Assembly (NCBI GenBank): GCA_003820375.1
Contig: RPQH01000051.1
Span: forward strand, 1-32,106
DNA length: 32,106 nucleotides
Source of the DNA: Ignavibacteriota bacterium
Lineage (GTDB): Bacteria > Bacteroidota > Ignavibacteria > Tepidaquicellales > OLB5
Direction of reading: 5' to 3'
Shown here: positions 8,632 through 16,400 of the stretch, piece by piece
How positions within the stretch are numbered: position 1 is the stretch's first letter
How the letters are laid out: the number at the start of each line of letters is the position of its first letter
The notes under the pieces: model-generated
What the model was told of the DNA's origin: nothing
The model's database searches: none
Seen by the model: the letters and a program-made list of their open reading frames with translations, nothing else
Translations under genes and position numbers: made by a program

Positions 8632-9474
8632 TCAATTTGCCCTAAGCACTTGATTCAGCACACTCCACAGCGGCTTGGTATAGGGCACACAATCCTGTCT
8701 GAAGTACCACCAGAAGTACCCGCCAACATAACCCGGAGTTGTGATATTCATCGAGTAATACCGTTTCATGTAATCCGGTTTAGAATCCTTGAATTTCGTG
8801 CCGCATTCGCCAATTCCGAGCTTTGAATTCGGAAATATCACGTGCAGGCTGTCAAATACCCTCTGCCAATCGGGCTGGTAATCATTGCAATCATCTTCAT
8901 AATACGAAATAAACACATAATCCACTTCCTGCTTGATTTTCGCGTGAACATTCTTATTTACCCAGTTGAACATTTCATATTCCACATCATCAATGCAGTT
9001 TTTGTTATAATAGAGCGTTAATGCGGTTTTTCCGCCGCGGTCATTTACCAGGTTGAATGCATCAACCATCTTTTTAATCACAGTTTCCTTAGGTCCCAGC
9101 CAGTCGCCGTTAATCTCATTGCCGATTTCCCAGATATCCACATAGTCATCAAGCGTTTCGATATAGTCCAGAACCCGCTTTTTATGGTCTGTAACCGTAT
9201 AATTTTTCATGTAATAGCTGTCCAGCAGCTCACCCATCACATAGCTGACATTACTTATCTCCTCAACAGCTTTACTATAATCCTTAGCCGGAACTTCCGC
9301 ATCAAATACGATGCGTGTTGTAGGTTTTACGGGCAGCCGCTCAAGTGCTTCTGTGATTTGGTGCAGATTTTTCACATTATCCACTGTTACTCCGTACACC
9401 GGCTTATTAATCTGTGCATACAACAACGGAAGATATACGTACATTATGAATAAAAACAGCGTTCTGATTGACAT
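8632..9474 (-). CDS. Secreted GH-A-like glycosidase without sorting tail (paralogue 5)
   Basis: The protein has 280 residues. A signal peptide (about 1-20) is followed directly by one barrel domain (about 24-278), and the protein stops at its end, so there is no T9SS tail and no accessory domain. It should remain periplasmic or leave by another route. The putative catalytic residues are Glu120 ('EIGNEIN') and Glu223 ('GIGECGT'); the four cysteines are present. Its sequence is the most divergent of the five and more GC-rich, and it lacks the shared hairpin behind it, so it is probably the oldest branch of the array. There is no clear Shine-Dalgarno; the start is AT-rich (TTAAAATATG). Substrate unknown. 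Confidence 0.78.
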   Translation of the reverse strand: MSIRTLFLFIMYVYLPLLYAQINKPVYGVTVDNVKNLHQITEALERLPVKPTTRIVFDAEVPAKDYSKAVEEISNVSYVMGELLDSYYMKNYTVTDHKKRVLDYIETLDDYVDIWEIGNEINGDWLGPKETVIKKMVDAFNLVNDRGGKTALTLYYNKNCIDDVEYEMFNWVNKNVHAKIKQEVDYVFISYYEDDCNDYQPDWQRVFDSLHVIFPNSKLGIGECGTKFKDSKPDYMKRYYSMNITTPGYVGGYFWWYFRQDCVPYTKPLWSVLNQVLRAN

Positions 9475-9540
9475 ATTTTAACTAAATTTAATAAAATCAT
9501 ATAAATATATAAGCTTATGATGTTATAATCAATAATAAAC

Positions 9541-9589
9541 AATGAGCAATGAGCAATGAGCAATGTGCAATGTGCAATGTGCAATGAGC
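9541..9589. repeat. Heptamer tandem repeat, seven units
   Basis: Seven 7-bp units AATGAGC or AATGTGC (three, three, one) lie 67 bp upstream of the 8632-9474 gene start. Confidence 0.85.
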
Positions 9590-9640
9590 ATCCCTTAATA
9601 TACATGTAAAATCGATATGGGTTTCATAAATTCCCTCAAT

Positions 9641-9671
9641 GTCATTCCCGCATGCTTTTGGCGGGAATGAC
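9641..9671. repeat. REP-like palindrome
   Basis: GTCATTCCCGC and GCGGGAATGAC form an 11-bp perfect stem around ATGCTTTTG. This is the same sequence family as the terminal arms of the MITE-like elements at 10213 and 17361. I see no gene in the rest of 9475-10212. Confidence 0.75.
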
Positions 9672-10212
9672 AAGCAGGACTTTTCCAGCGACATGTACAA
9701 TCCCCTAACGATTTCCATGAGATTTTTGATGCTTCCCGACCGCTCAAAATTTGCCGTTGACATTTTGTCATAGCAATATTGATTAGCGAAAAGGTGTATT
9801 TTGAAATTTATTTTTTATTGTGATTACAGCTTACAATCTGCATTTTTCAATAAAATTTTGATGTAAAATAATCGGATATCCCCTTATACATCAATCACTT
9901 AACCCAAATTAGACATCAAAACTCATCACTCCTACCCATTTCCAGACACAAAACCATCATTTTTCTTCTGATTCCCTCTTCGAAAAGGCGGCAATGGGAT
10001 GTTTCTTTCATATGGAGGTGATTTTGCCAATTTGTCACAACTCCCCTCTCCTTTTTTGGCAGGATAATTGTTAAATATCTCCGCAGAAATTGTTAAATAT
10101 CTTCACGGAAGTGGAGATCCCTGAAATGATACGGATAAATAAAAATGCATATTGATGCCAAAAAGGCACGCTCCCCTACCTCCTAACATGTCATTCCAGC
10201 GAACCCCTTCTA

Positions 10213-10371
10213 TGTCATTCCAGCGAAGGCTGGAATCCATGCCGTAATGATACAGAAAATCTTTAATGTTGTATTAAACTGTTACAGATTCTATCGTGTT
10301 TATCAAAATCTTTAATGGTTGTGGTTTATTCGTATCTATACAAATGGATTCCAGCCTTCGCTGGAATGACA
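10213..10371. mobile_element. MITE-like element A, 159 bp
   Basis: The ends are perfect 28-bp inverted repeats: 10213-10240 (GTCATTCCAGCG...) and 10344-10371. Each arm itself folds as ATTCCAGC-GAAG-GCTGG. The interior has no gene. The segment before the right arm (TTTATTC-TA-CTATACAA) is shared with element B at 17361-17530. Both lack a transposase, so movement would need one encoded elsewhere. Confidence 0.65.
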
Positions 10372-10540
10372 GGTGACGCGGTGCATGCCTTGCCCGTACA
10401 GGCGGCGGGAATGATATTGAACTGCGATTGGAAACCAAATGCCGGAAGTTATAAGATTGATTTAGAGTGTTTTGATAACATTGGGAAAGATTATGAATAT
10501 CTGCAATAGTGTGATTGTTATTTGGGACAGTGCTTGATAA

Positions 10541-10724
10541 TAATCACATAGTGATTACCTATATTAGATAATTAACAATCAATGATACAACTACAGAGTA
10601 GTTGCCTATCGATGATTTTCCGGTTAATTCTAATTTATGTTATGATTAAAAAACAAATGGGCAGCTCCGATGGAGTTTTTATGAAATGTATAATTTATCT
10701 AATACAGGGAATCACTCTGTGATT
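10541..10724. repeat. Inverted pair of a two-hairpin repeat unit
   Basis: There are four triloop hairpins: TAATCAC-ATA-GTGATTA (10541-10557), CAACTAC-AGA-GTAGTTG (10588-10604), CTCC-GAT-GGAG (10665-10675) and AATCAC-TCT-GTGATT (10710-10724). Hairpin centres are 47 bp apart within each pair. The reverse complement of the first pair matches the second through the linker (AATTATCTAAT versus AATTTATCTAAT), so one ~60-bp unit is present twice in opposite orientation. No gene is seen between 10372 and 10961. Confidence 0.65.
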
Positions 10725-10961
10725 TTATACACTGCTCTAAATAAGGGGCAGTGTCAGGTCCATCTTGATGGTAACAGTAATCCTTCCGTAAAATAAGAAA
10801 CAGAGTAAAAAAGAATTATCTACCTCTTCCCACACATGACCTTACATTGACTTAAGATATACAGGGGGGAAAACAGCAAAAAACTATAGAATTTGGAACT
10901 TTAGTATTGTATATTTGTTTAATGTATTGATTGGATAGGTATTTAACTGGCAAATGAGGAC

Positions 10962-10992
10962 TTGACAAAACGATTATACCAGATTATCTTTG
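10962..10992 (+). promoter_or_regulatory. Plus-strand promoter with no gene behind it
   Basis: TTGACA (10962-10967) and TATCTTTG (10985-10992) are separated by 17 bp. The second box matches the Bacteroidota TAnnTTTG consensus. The only thing downstream on this strand is the hairpin pair at 11010-11057. Confidence 0.5.
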
Positions 10993-10996
10993 TAAA

Positions 10997-11057
10997 GAGT
11001 TAAAAAAGGACCGGGGTGTCCCCGATCGGTAAGAATGCCTGCGTAAGCGGGCTTTTT
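10997..11057 (+). ncRNA. Candidate small RNA of about 60 nt
   Basis: It starts just after the promoter at 10962-10992. A first hairpin spans 11010-11030 (ACCGGGG-TGT-CCCC, bulge, CGGT). A second, 11037-11052 (GCCTGC-GTAA-GCGGGC, a GNRA tetraloop), is followed by TTTTTA and so looks like an intrinsic terminator. I do not recognise an RNA family. Alternatively the hairpins merely end the leftward operon that stops at 11062: read on the minus strand, the first hairpin is followed by CCTTTTTTAA. Confidence 0.3.
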
Positions 11058-11061
11058 ACTT

Positions 11062-11790
11062 TTATGGATATACCATTAAACTGCAATCTTTTTCATCCCA
11101 ATGGTAAAACTTTTCTTTTAATATTTCAAAGGCAGGATTTGCTCTATCTTTGTCTATAATATATCTTGCAATAGGATATGCAGCCAAATCAGAAATTTGC
11201 AAACCATTAATATTCTCTTTTTTATCGTTGAACACAATATCTGAAACATGCTCTTTCAGAAAATCTGCTTCTATAAATGCAGTACCTCTTGATTTTATTC
11301 TTTGAAAATGTTCTGAGAGTTCCTGGTCTTCTTTCCTTCCTCTTTTTTCAATAAAAATTTCTAGTTTAAATTTATCCCCGTAATTTTTAATGAGAATTGA
11401 TAAACATTTTTCGAAAATAAACGAAAGAGCAATTTCATATACATCATTTCCAAGCAGACCATGTTTTTTAAAATATTCATTTTTGTCTATGGCTGAAGCA
11501 ATTAAGGTATAATCTTTTGTGGACATAAATTTATCTAACTTTGTGAAAAATTCTTTCTTAACACCAAGATCTAAAAGAATTTTAAATTCTTTTTCACATT
11601 TCCTTATATCTCTTGAGTGAAATATAACTTTTTTACCATGCCAAAAATGTTCTTTTATTTCATTAATTGATAAACGCAAATCTTCATAATCCTCTACAAG
11701 CATTCCACATAAAACGAAAACAGGAAATTCATTATTTATAGTGGTCAAACCATGGTCACCGCTTTCATCAATAAATAATTTATAATTCAT
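11062..11790 (-). CDS. DUF3800 family protein
   Basis: The 242-residue protein begins 'MNYKLFIDESGDHG'. The early DESG motif (Asp8-Glu9-Ser10-Gly11), followed by a hydrophobic strand ('VFVLCGMLV') and a late 'ISDLAAYPIARY' segment, is the pattern of DUF3800. That family is thought to have an RNase H-like fold; its function is not established, and it is often found near restriction-modification and other defence genes. It is last in the minus-strand defence operon. Its ATG lies 6 nt after a duplicated methyltransferase 3' end (11797-11932), the same spacing as between the intact methyltransferase and the next gene at 13348. It was probably once placed directly behind a methyltransferase gene. 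Confidence 0.85.
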   Translation of the reverse strand: MNYKLFIDESGDHGLTTINNEFPVFVLCGMLVEDYEDLRLSINEIKEHFWHGKKVIFHSRDIRKCEKEFKILLDLGVKKEFFTKLDKFMSTKDYTLIASAIDKNEYFKKHGLLGNDVYEIALSFIFEKCLSILIKNYGDKFKLEIFIEKRGRKEDQELSEHFQRIKSRGTAFIEADFLKEHVSDIVFNDKKENINGLQISDLAAYPIARYIIDKDRANPAFEILKEKFYHWDEKDCSLMVYP

Positions 11791-11796
11791 TAGTAT

Positions 11797-11932
11797 TTAT
11801 TTTTCTCCTTCCACAATCTTTATTTCCTCTTCCGTTAATCCATATAGTTCATAGACGAGGTTGTCTATCTGCCTATCGAGTGAGCTGCAGCGGTTCTCAT
11901 AGAATTCTTTATCACGGTCGGTGGTGGATATT
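11797..11932 (-). pseudogene. Duplicated 3' end of the methyltransferase gene
   Basis: This remnant encodes the last 45 or so residues of the methyltransferase (from 'STTDRDKEFYENRC' to 'IKIVEGEK') with an intact stop at 11797-11799. By hand alignment 123 positions show 8 differences from the genuine gene end at 13355-13490. No start codon lies upstream and a stop follows closely, so it is not an independent gene. It separates the 246-residue gene from the DUF3800 gene and forms a direct repeat about 1.56 kb from the true gene end. Confidence 0.9.
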
Positions 11933-11944
11933 ATATATTATTGT

Positions 11945-12685
11945 TCAATTTTTTATTATATCATTAAATATTCGTTCTCCATATTTGTTAAATTTCAAAA
12001 TATATTTAAATTCACCTTTTTTGTACTCTTTTTCATCATTTTCGCAAATTATAAAACCAATTATAGCATCATCAATTAATTTCGGAAAAGGTATTTCTTT
12101 ATTATTAATCAGTCCATTTCCATATTTTTCTTTTAGTTTATCCCTTATATAAATAAAATCTTCGTAAGTACACTTGAATTTGTCAAAATTATCTTTGTTA
12201 TAGTGTCCACAAAATTTTTTAGTATATCTGTTATCTATTGGCATAACTAAATGAGGTAATAGAAAATGAAGTGCTTTTGAAATTCCAACAACCTTTCTTT
12301 CTTGTGTAGCATCAACAATATTTATTTCTCTAAAAACATTTTCAATTATTTTCCAGAAGTCATTATTATCCAAATCAATATTGAAAAATTTATATTTACT
12401 TAATCTTATTATATTCGGTTCATTTTTTTTAATTGATTCTGAAAATGTATTGTAACTTACAATTGATGCACCTCTTGAATCAACATCCCATGTAATGAGT
12501 GTAACATAAATTAAGTAAAGAAACTGATTATTTTTTAATAGTTCTTTTAATTTTGATTTTTGGTGATATTTTAGAATTTGTTTATAGAAAAATGAACTAT
12601 CTCTATTAGTTCTATAATAATTATGTGTAATATTGCAATATTTGTCAAAATTCTTTATTAGATTATTTATTTTTTTTTGTTCCAT
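11945..12685 (-). CDS. Hypothetical protein in the defence operon
   Basis: I do not recognise this 246-residue protein. It is lysine-, asparagine- and isoleucine-rich, without a signal peptide or membrane segments, so it is probably cytosolic. The best landmarks are 'LITWDVDSRGASIVSY' (about 63-78) and 'GISKALHFLLPHLVMPIDNRYTKKF', a helix-turn segment centred near residue 150. The latter recalls a motif in uncharacterised cytosolic proteins near restriction systems, but this is only an impression. Its start is 15 nt after the stop of the 12701-13348 gene, so the two are probably co-transcribed. It lies in a very AT-rich block between the two copies of the methyltransferase tail, suggesting joint acquisition with its neighbour. 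Confidence 0.7.
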   Translation of the reverse strand: MEQKKINNLIKNFDKYCNITHNYYRTNRDSSFFYKQILKYHQKSKLKELLKNNQFLYLIYVTLITWDVDSRGASIVSYNTFSESIKKNEPNIIRLSKYKFFNIDLDNNDFWKIIENVFREINIVDATQERKVVGISKALHFLLPHLVMPIDNRYTKKFCGHYNKDNFDKFKCTYEDFIYIRDKLKEKYGNGLINNKEIPFPKLIDDAIIGFIICENDEKEYKKGEFKYILKFNKYGERIFNDIIKN

Positions 12686-12700
12686 TTTATTATGCTTATA

Positions 12701-13348
12701 TTAATTATTGTTATAAGAGTTTTTTGTAATAATCCAACCCTGAACAATTTTTATAATTGCATCTGTTGTACAACTAAATGCATCTAATAAATTAGATAAA
12801 TCCTCTTCTCTGCAATTTGGTTGTCCTATACCAAAAAAATTGGTCATTTTATTATCTCCTATTGATGTAATTGTTGTATTAAAATGCTTATTCGAAAGGT
12901 GTAAATATTTAGATGTTTCTCTGTAAACATCTTCAATCCATGGATAGGTATCTTTTGAAATTTTAATTAATAAACTATCGATTAAAGGTTTACCATCAAT
13001 ATGTTTTAATTCCCTAAAAGATTTGCCTTTGTAAAATTCCATATAGAATTCTTTATCACTTCTTTTTGTAGAATAGAAAATTCTAATCAAATTATCTATT
13101 TGCATTCTAAGAATAGTAGCAGATACTGTAAAATGCCAATTATTAATTAATATTATAAAAGAATTAACTAGATCTAATGATCTTTTCAAAATCCCTATTA
13201 CGAAATGATCAATTAAAACTACATTATTGCCGTTTGTGGATATAATTTCAATATAGAGGTTTTCATGATAATCTTGTTGACTTTTTAAAAAATCAAATTT
13301 TCCTTTTAAGGAAGGATATTTGTTTAAAGGATTATTTTCTGCTTCCAT
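12701..13348 (-). CDS. HEPN-like protein, possible RNase
   Basis: The 215-residue, probably cytosolic and largely helical protein has a central long helix ('RSLDLVNSFIILINN', then 'ILRMQIDNLIRIFY'). A later 'YRETSKYLHLSNKHF' fits the RX4-6H motif of HEPN ribonucleases, with Arg and His separated by six residues. The layout resembles DUF5677/HEPN-type proteins. HEPN proteins often act as toxins or abortive-infection effectors beside restriction systems, which suits this place directly behind the methyltransferase (6-nt gap). The family call rests on one motif and helix pattern, so it is tentative. The gene is very AT-rich compared with the N-terminal half of the methyltransferase gene. Confidence 0.6.
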   Translation of the reverse strand: MEAENNPLNKYPSLKGKFDFLKSQQDYHENLYIEIISTNGNNVVLIDHFVIGILKRSLDLVNSFIILINNWHFTVSATILRMQIDNLIRIFYSTKRSDKEFYMEFYKGKSFRELKHIDGKPLIDSLLIKISKDTYPWIEDVYRETSKYLHLSNKHFNTTITSIGDNKMTNFFGIGQPNCREEDLSNLLDAFSCTTDAIIKIVQGWIITKNSYNNN

Positions 13349-13354
13349 TATTTA

Positions 13355-15433
13355 TTACTTCTCCCCCTCCACAATCTTTATTTCCTCTTCCGTTAATCCA
13401 TAGAGTTCATAGACGAGGTTATCTATTTGCCTGTCGAGTGAGTTGCAGCGGTTCTCATAGAATTCTTTATCCCGATCGGTGGTGGATGTTAATAAACATT
13501 TTTTTGAATCTAACATTTGATTGACTTGAAAAACAATTTTGTCATGAAATTGTTTTTCAATATAATTTTGAAAGTTTATTTCTTTAATAGGTAAATTTTC
13601 TACATGATTTTTTTTTACTTGCGCAAGTGCTTCACCTTTTTCTGGATTTAAATAAGAATAATAAAAATCTATAACTTTTGAATTTAACAAGCCTAATAAA
13701 TATCGAATATTGTAGTTATTGTTTTTTATAATAACTATATGGAGGTTATCTCTAGCTATGTAGTACCCTTCTATTAAAGTTGAAATTATTTTATCTCCTG
13801 TTTGTCTAACCATAATTTTTTCATTATGTAAAAATATTTCTGGTTTTCTAGGTGCTGCTAACCATTCACCATATAGTATCCATGAATTATTATCCCAAAG
13901 ATTTACATAACGATTGATTAAACTTCCTCTTAGTAAAGGTTTCCATTTTTCTGTTGGTATTACTCCAATTTTAACAAATGGTTTTTCAGTCATTGTTTTT
14001 TGAGTCTGAGGAGGGTTACCTTTACCTTTTTCAAAAGGTTTAACACCATTGAAAACAGATGTGAGCTCTTTTAATTTAATAGAATTATTTCTAATCTTAT
14101 AAAATAAATCTTTGTTAGATTGGCAGGAAATTATATTAATAGAATCTCCATTTCTTTCAATATTAGACATGTTTAGTGAATGTAAAAAATTGAATTTGTT
14201 GTTTTTATATTCTTCAATTGTCACTATGCAATTATTATTATTATTACTCTTTCTAAAAATTAAAACATTTGTATCAACAACAGCTTTAAATACCTTTTCG
14301 GGAAGATGTAATATTTTTTCCCATACAAACTCATTAACTAAATATTTTCTAATTTCTCTGTATGTAATAGATTGAAGCCATGTGTTTGATATAATAACAC
14401 CTAAAAGTCCTTCATGTTTAAGAATTACTCCATATCGTTCTAAAAACAATAAGTACAAATCTTTCTGATAATTTTGGTACTTATAATTTTTTTTAAAATA
14501 ATTTTGCTGCTCCATGCTTATTATATATGTGTATGGGGGATTTCCTACAATCGCATCAAATCCCCCATTCTTCATTATCTCGGGGAACCGGTCTTCGAAG
14601 TTCATAGCATTGATTTTTCTTTCATCTGCCTGTTCAAATAAGTTTCCTTCATAAATATCAGTGCCAATCAATGAATTACCGCAAACTATATTCTTGCTCA
14701 AATCAGGTAATATTTTTTCTTTAAATAATACCATCATTTCATTTGCCGATGAAAGTGTTACATCTTCAAGCAGCTTTAAAAATAATGATACCTGTGTTAC
14801 CTCAACTGCCTGGTAATCAATATCTACTCCAAAAACATTATTAACCAATATATCCCTTCTCTGCTTAAGCGATAAATACCACTGTCCTTCCCTTAAAATA
14901 CACCCGTCTTTTTTTGCCTGCTCTGGATGGTCATTATACCATTTTCCATGGTACTGTAAAAGAACATCATATACAGTTATAAGGAATGAACCGCTTCCGC
15001 ATGATATATCTGCAAATCGCAGCTTGGAAATTTCCTTAGGTGTTTTGCCTTCTATTAACTTTCCTATCGTATTATCTACAATATATTTTACAATATACTG
15101 TGGTGTATAATAAACCCCTCCTGCTTTTCTTACTTCCGGTTTTTCTTCAATGGTAACTCGTTTTGCCGTTGTGTGAACAACCTTACCGAGAAATCTTTCA
15201 TATATTGAACCGAGTATATGTATGGGTATCGAGTTGAAATCATAGGGACTGTTAAGCTCTGTTAATTCTTCGCAAATACTTCCGAAATCTTTATCATCCG
15301 GTGGATTAAAAAAAACATTAGCTCCATCTGTCCGTATTGCGGTTTCCCCATCGCTTTTTTTGTTTTCAATTTTAGAAGGAGCTAATTTATTAAAAAACTC
15401 TTCCGCCTTTTTCTCTGCGTTTTTGTTTTGCAT
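13355..15433 (-). CDS. Type IIG-like restriction enzyme, methyltransferase and specificity half
   Basis: This 692-residue frame holds an N6-adenine methyltransferase domain with motif I 'ADISCGSGSF' (about 141-150) and motif IV 'NPPY' (298-301). 'GGVYYTPQYIVKYIV' (about 105-119) and 'ILGSIYERFLG' (about 73-83) are typical of type IIG enzymes. Residues about 440-690 form the target recognition part. The nuclease half is encoded just upstream in another frame (15390-16400), and the two overlap by 44 bp at a G9 tract. Loss of one G would join them into about 1014 residues, the usual size for the family. As it stands, the ATG at 15433 would give a methyltransferase without nuclease. DNA for the recognition part (about 13500-14500) is much more AT-rich than the catalytic part, suggesting exchange. 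Confidence 0.85.
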   Translation of the reverse strand: MQNKNAEKKAEEFFNKLAPSKIENKKSDGETAIRTDGANVFFNPPDDKDFGSICEELTELNSPYDFNSIPIHILGSIYERFLGKVVHTTAKRVTIEEKPEVRKAGGVYYTPQYIVKYIVDNTIGKLIEGKTPKEISKLRFADISCGSGSFLITVYDVLLQYHGKWYNDHPEQAKKDGCILREGQWYLSLKQRRDILVNNVFGVDIDYQAVEVTQVSLFLKLLEDVTLSSANEMMVLFKEKILPDLSKNIVCGNSLIGTDIYEGNLFEQADERKINAMNFEDRFPEIMKNGGFDAIVGNPPYTYIISMEQQNYFKKNYKYQNYQKDLYLLFLERYGVILKHEGLLGVIISNTWLQSITYREIRKYLVNEFVWEKILHLPEKVFKAVVDTNVLIFRKSNNNNNCIVTIEEYKNNKFNFLHSLNMSNIERNGDSINIISCQSNKDLFYKIRNNSIKLKELTSVFNGVKPFEKGKGNPPQTQKTMTEKPFVKIGVIPTEKWKPLLRGSLINRYVNLWDNNSWILYGEWLAAPRKPEIFLHNEKIMVRQTGDKIISTLIEGYYIARDNLHIVIIKNNNYNIRYLLGLLNSKVIDFYYSYLNPEKGEALAQVKKNHVENLPIKEINFQNYIEKQFHDKIVFQVNQMLDSKKCLLTSTTDRDKEFYENRCNSLDRQIDNLVYELYGLTEEEIKIVEGEK

Positions 15434-16400
15434 GTTTACCCCCCCCCGGGGCGATATGTAAAGAAAGCAGAGTGTTGGAAGGCGGAAGATCTATCAAATG
15501 ATTTTTAAAAACTATTCCGTTATATTTTGCATTTAGCTGTTTACAGTCTGTAATAAAATCAATCCATGCTGTATTTTTATCACCATACGTGCTAATCCTG
15601 CGTTCCGGTTCAATTGATTTATCTTCAAGAAATCTGATAAACACAAGACGGTCAATAGTTCTTTGTACAGCTTCTGTAAGCTCTTCACTGTTTAAATTAT
15701 TATTGTTCCGTTTAAAAGAACGGGCAAGTGTTTCCCTTATCTCATCAAGCTCATCAAGAAATGCTTCATCGACTGCTTTATATGAGCCGGCAAACAATCC
15801 TTTTTGAACTGCCTTGCCTCTTGGTTTTGGAAGTGCTTCTGCATATTTTTCTATTGAACCGTTTTCAACTGCCTCATGTGAAAGCAGGTAATAGACTTTC
15901 GAAAACTTTTCTTTATCTGTAAAATCACTATAATGAAACCTGTCGATTTTCCTGTTTATTGCATCACTTATAAACGGTTTAAATCTTGAATCAAGGATAT
16001 GAAGCTCTTCAAAATCGGTTAGTATAGAAATAGGATTGTTTTTATTCCATCCATACCTGACAGCTTGAAAATAATCATCAGCATTAGCAAGCGAGCGGGA
16101 TGGTTTTTTTGCTTCGACTATAAATTTAGGATCGCGGTAATTTGGAGCAAGAGCAAATGAATAATCTGCACGCTTTAATCCTTTTGCAACAACAACACCT
16201 TTTTCTACTTTTACCTCCTGTTCATAGGGATTCTTTTGTATATCATGGTTAACATCCCATCCAAGAGCAATAAAAAATTTATCGATGAAATCTTTTCTTA
16301 CTTCAGCTTCCTGGTAAGACTGGGAAAGGTATTTTGTTTCGTTAGCTTTGAAGTTTTCAACAAGTTCCTGAACAGCAAAATAAGCAGTTTCTAAACTCAT
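15390..16400 (-). CDS. Type IIG-like restriction enzyme, nuclease half (frameshifted at a G9 tract)
   Basis: The 336-residue frame is the N-terminal part of the same enzyme. Asp79 and Glu96-Ala97-Lys98 ('RADYSFAL...VEAKKP') form a PD-(D/E)XK nuclease site. A helical connector follows (about 200-300, 'RTIDRLVFIRFLEDKSI'), as in other single-chain type IIG enzymes. After 'YNGIVFKNHLID' (about 295-306) the normal homology breaks off. The frame then runs through the G9 tract (15439-15447) and ends in an unrelated 'GKHAKQKRREKGGRVF' tail. With G8 or G11 it would continue into the methyltransferase. Alone it should not cut efficiently, because this family depends on the linked methyltransferase domain. 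It is first in the operon, and no clear promoter or Shine-Dalgarno is visible. Confidence 0.8.
   Translation of the reverse strand: MSLETAYFAVQELVENFKANETKYLSQSYQEAEVRKDFIDKFFIALGWDVNHDIQKNPYEQEVKVEKGVVVAKGLKRADYSFALAPNYRDPKFIVEAKKPSRSLANADDYFQAVRYGWNKNNPISILTDFEELHILDSRFKPFISDAINRKIDRFHYSDFTDKEKFSKVYYLLSHEAVENGSIEKYAEALPKPRGKAVQKGLFAGSYKAVDEAFLDELDEIRETLARSFKRNNNNLNSEELTEAVQRTIDRLVFIRFLEDKSIEPERRISTYGDKNTAWIDFITDCKQLNAKYNGIVFKNHLIDLPPSNTLLSLHIAPGGGKHAKQKRREKGGRVF
15400..15488. repeat. G9 homopolymer inside a palindromic segment at the nuclease/methyltransferase junction
   Basis: Nine C on the plus strand (15439-15447; G9 in the coding sense), directly followed by GGGG (15448-15451), lie where the two halves of the enzyme change frame. 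Outer arms CTTCCGCCTT (15400-15409) and AAGGCGGAAG (15479-15488), and inner arms CTCTGC (15413-15418) and GCAGAG (15467-15472), flank the tract. The protein segment it encodes looks unlike the family consensus, so the palindrome may be an inserted element that carried the slippable tract. Confidence 0.75.

Noticed and set aside
9515..9763. Minus-strand frame of 82 codons
   Set aside because: It consists of the heptamer repeat, a REP palindrome and short flanks. No domain, no start signal.
10315..10509. Plus-strand frame of 64 codons
   Set aside because: It begins inside MITE-like element A and its sequence follows the repeat arm. No ribosome site.
11880..12152. Plus-strand frame opposite the 246-residue gene
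   Set aside because: It is a shadow of the minus-strand gene and methyltransferase remnant, with hydrophobic low-complexity sequence and no ribosome site.
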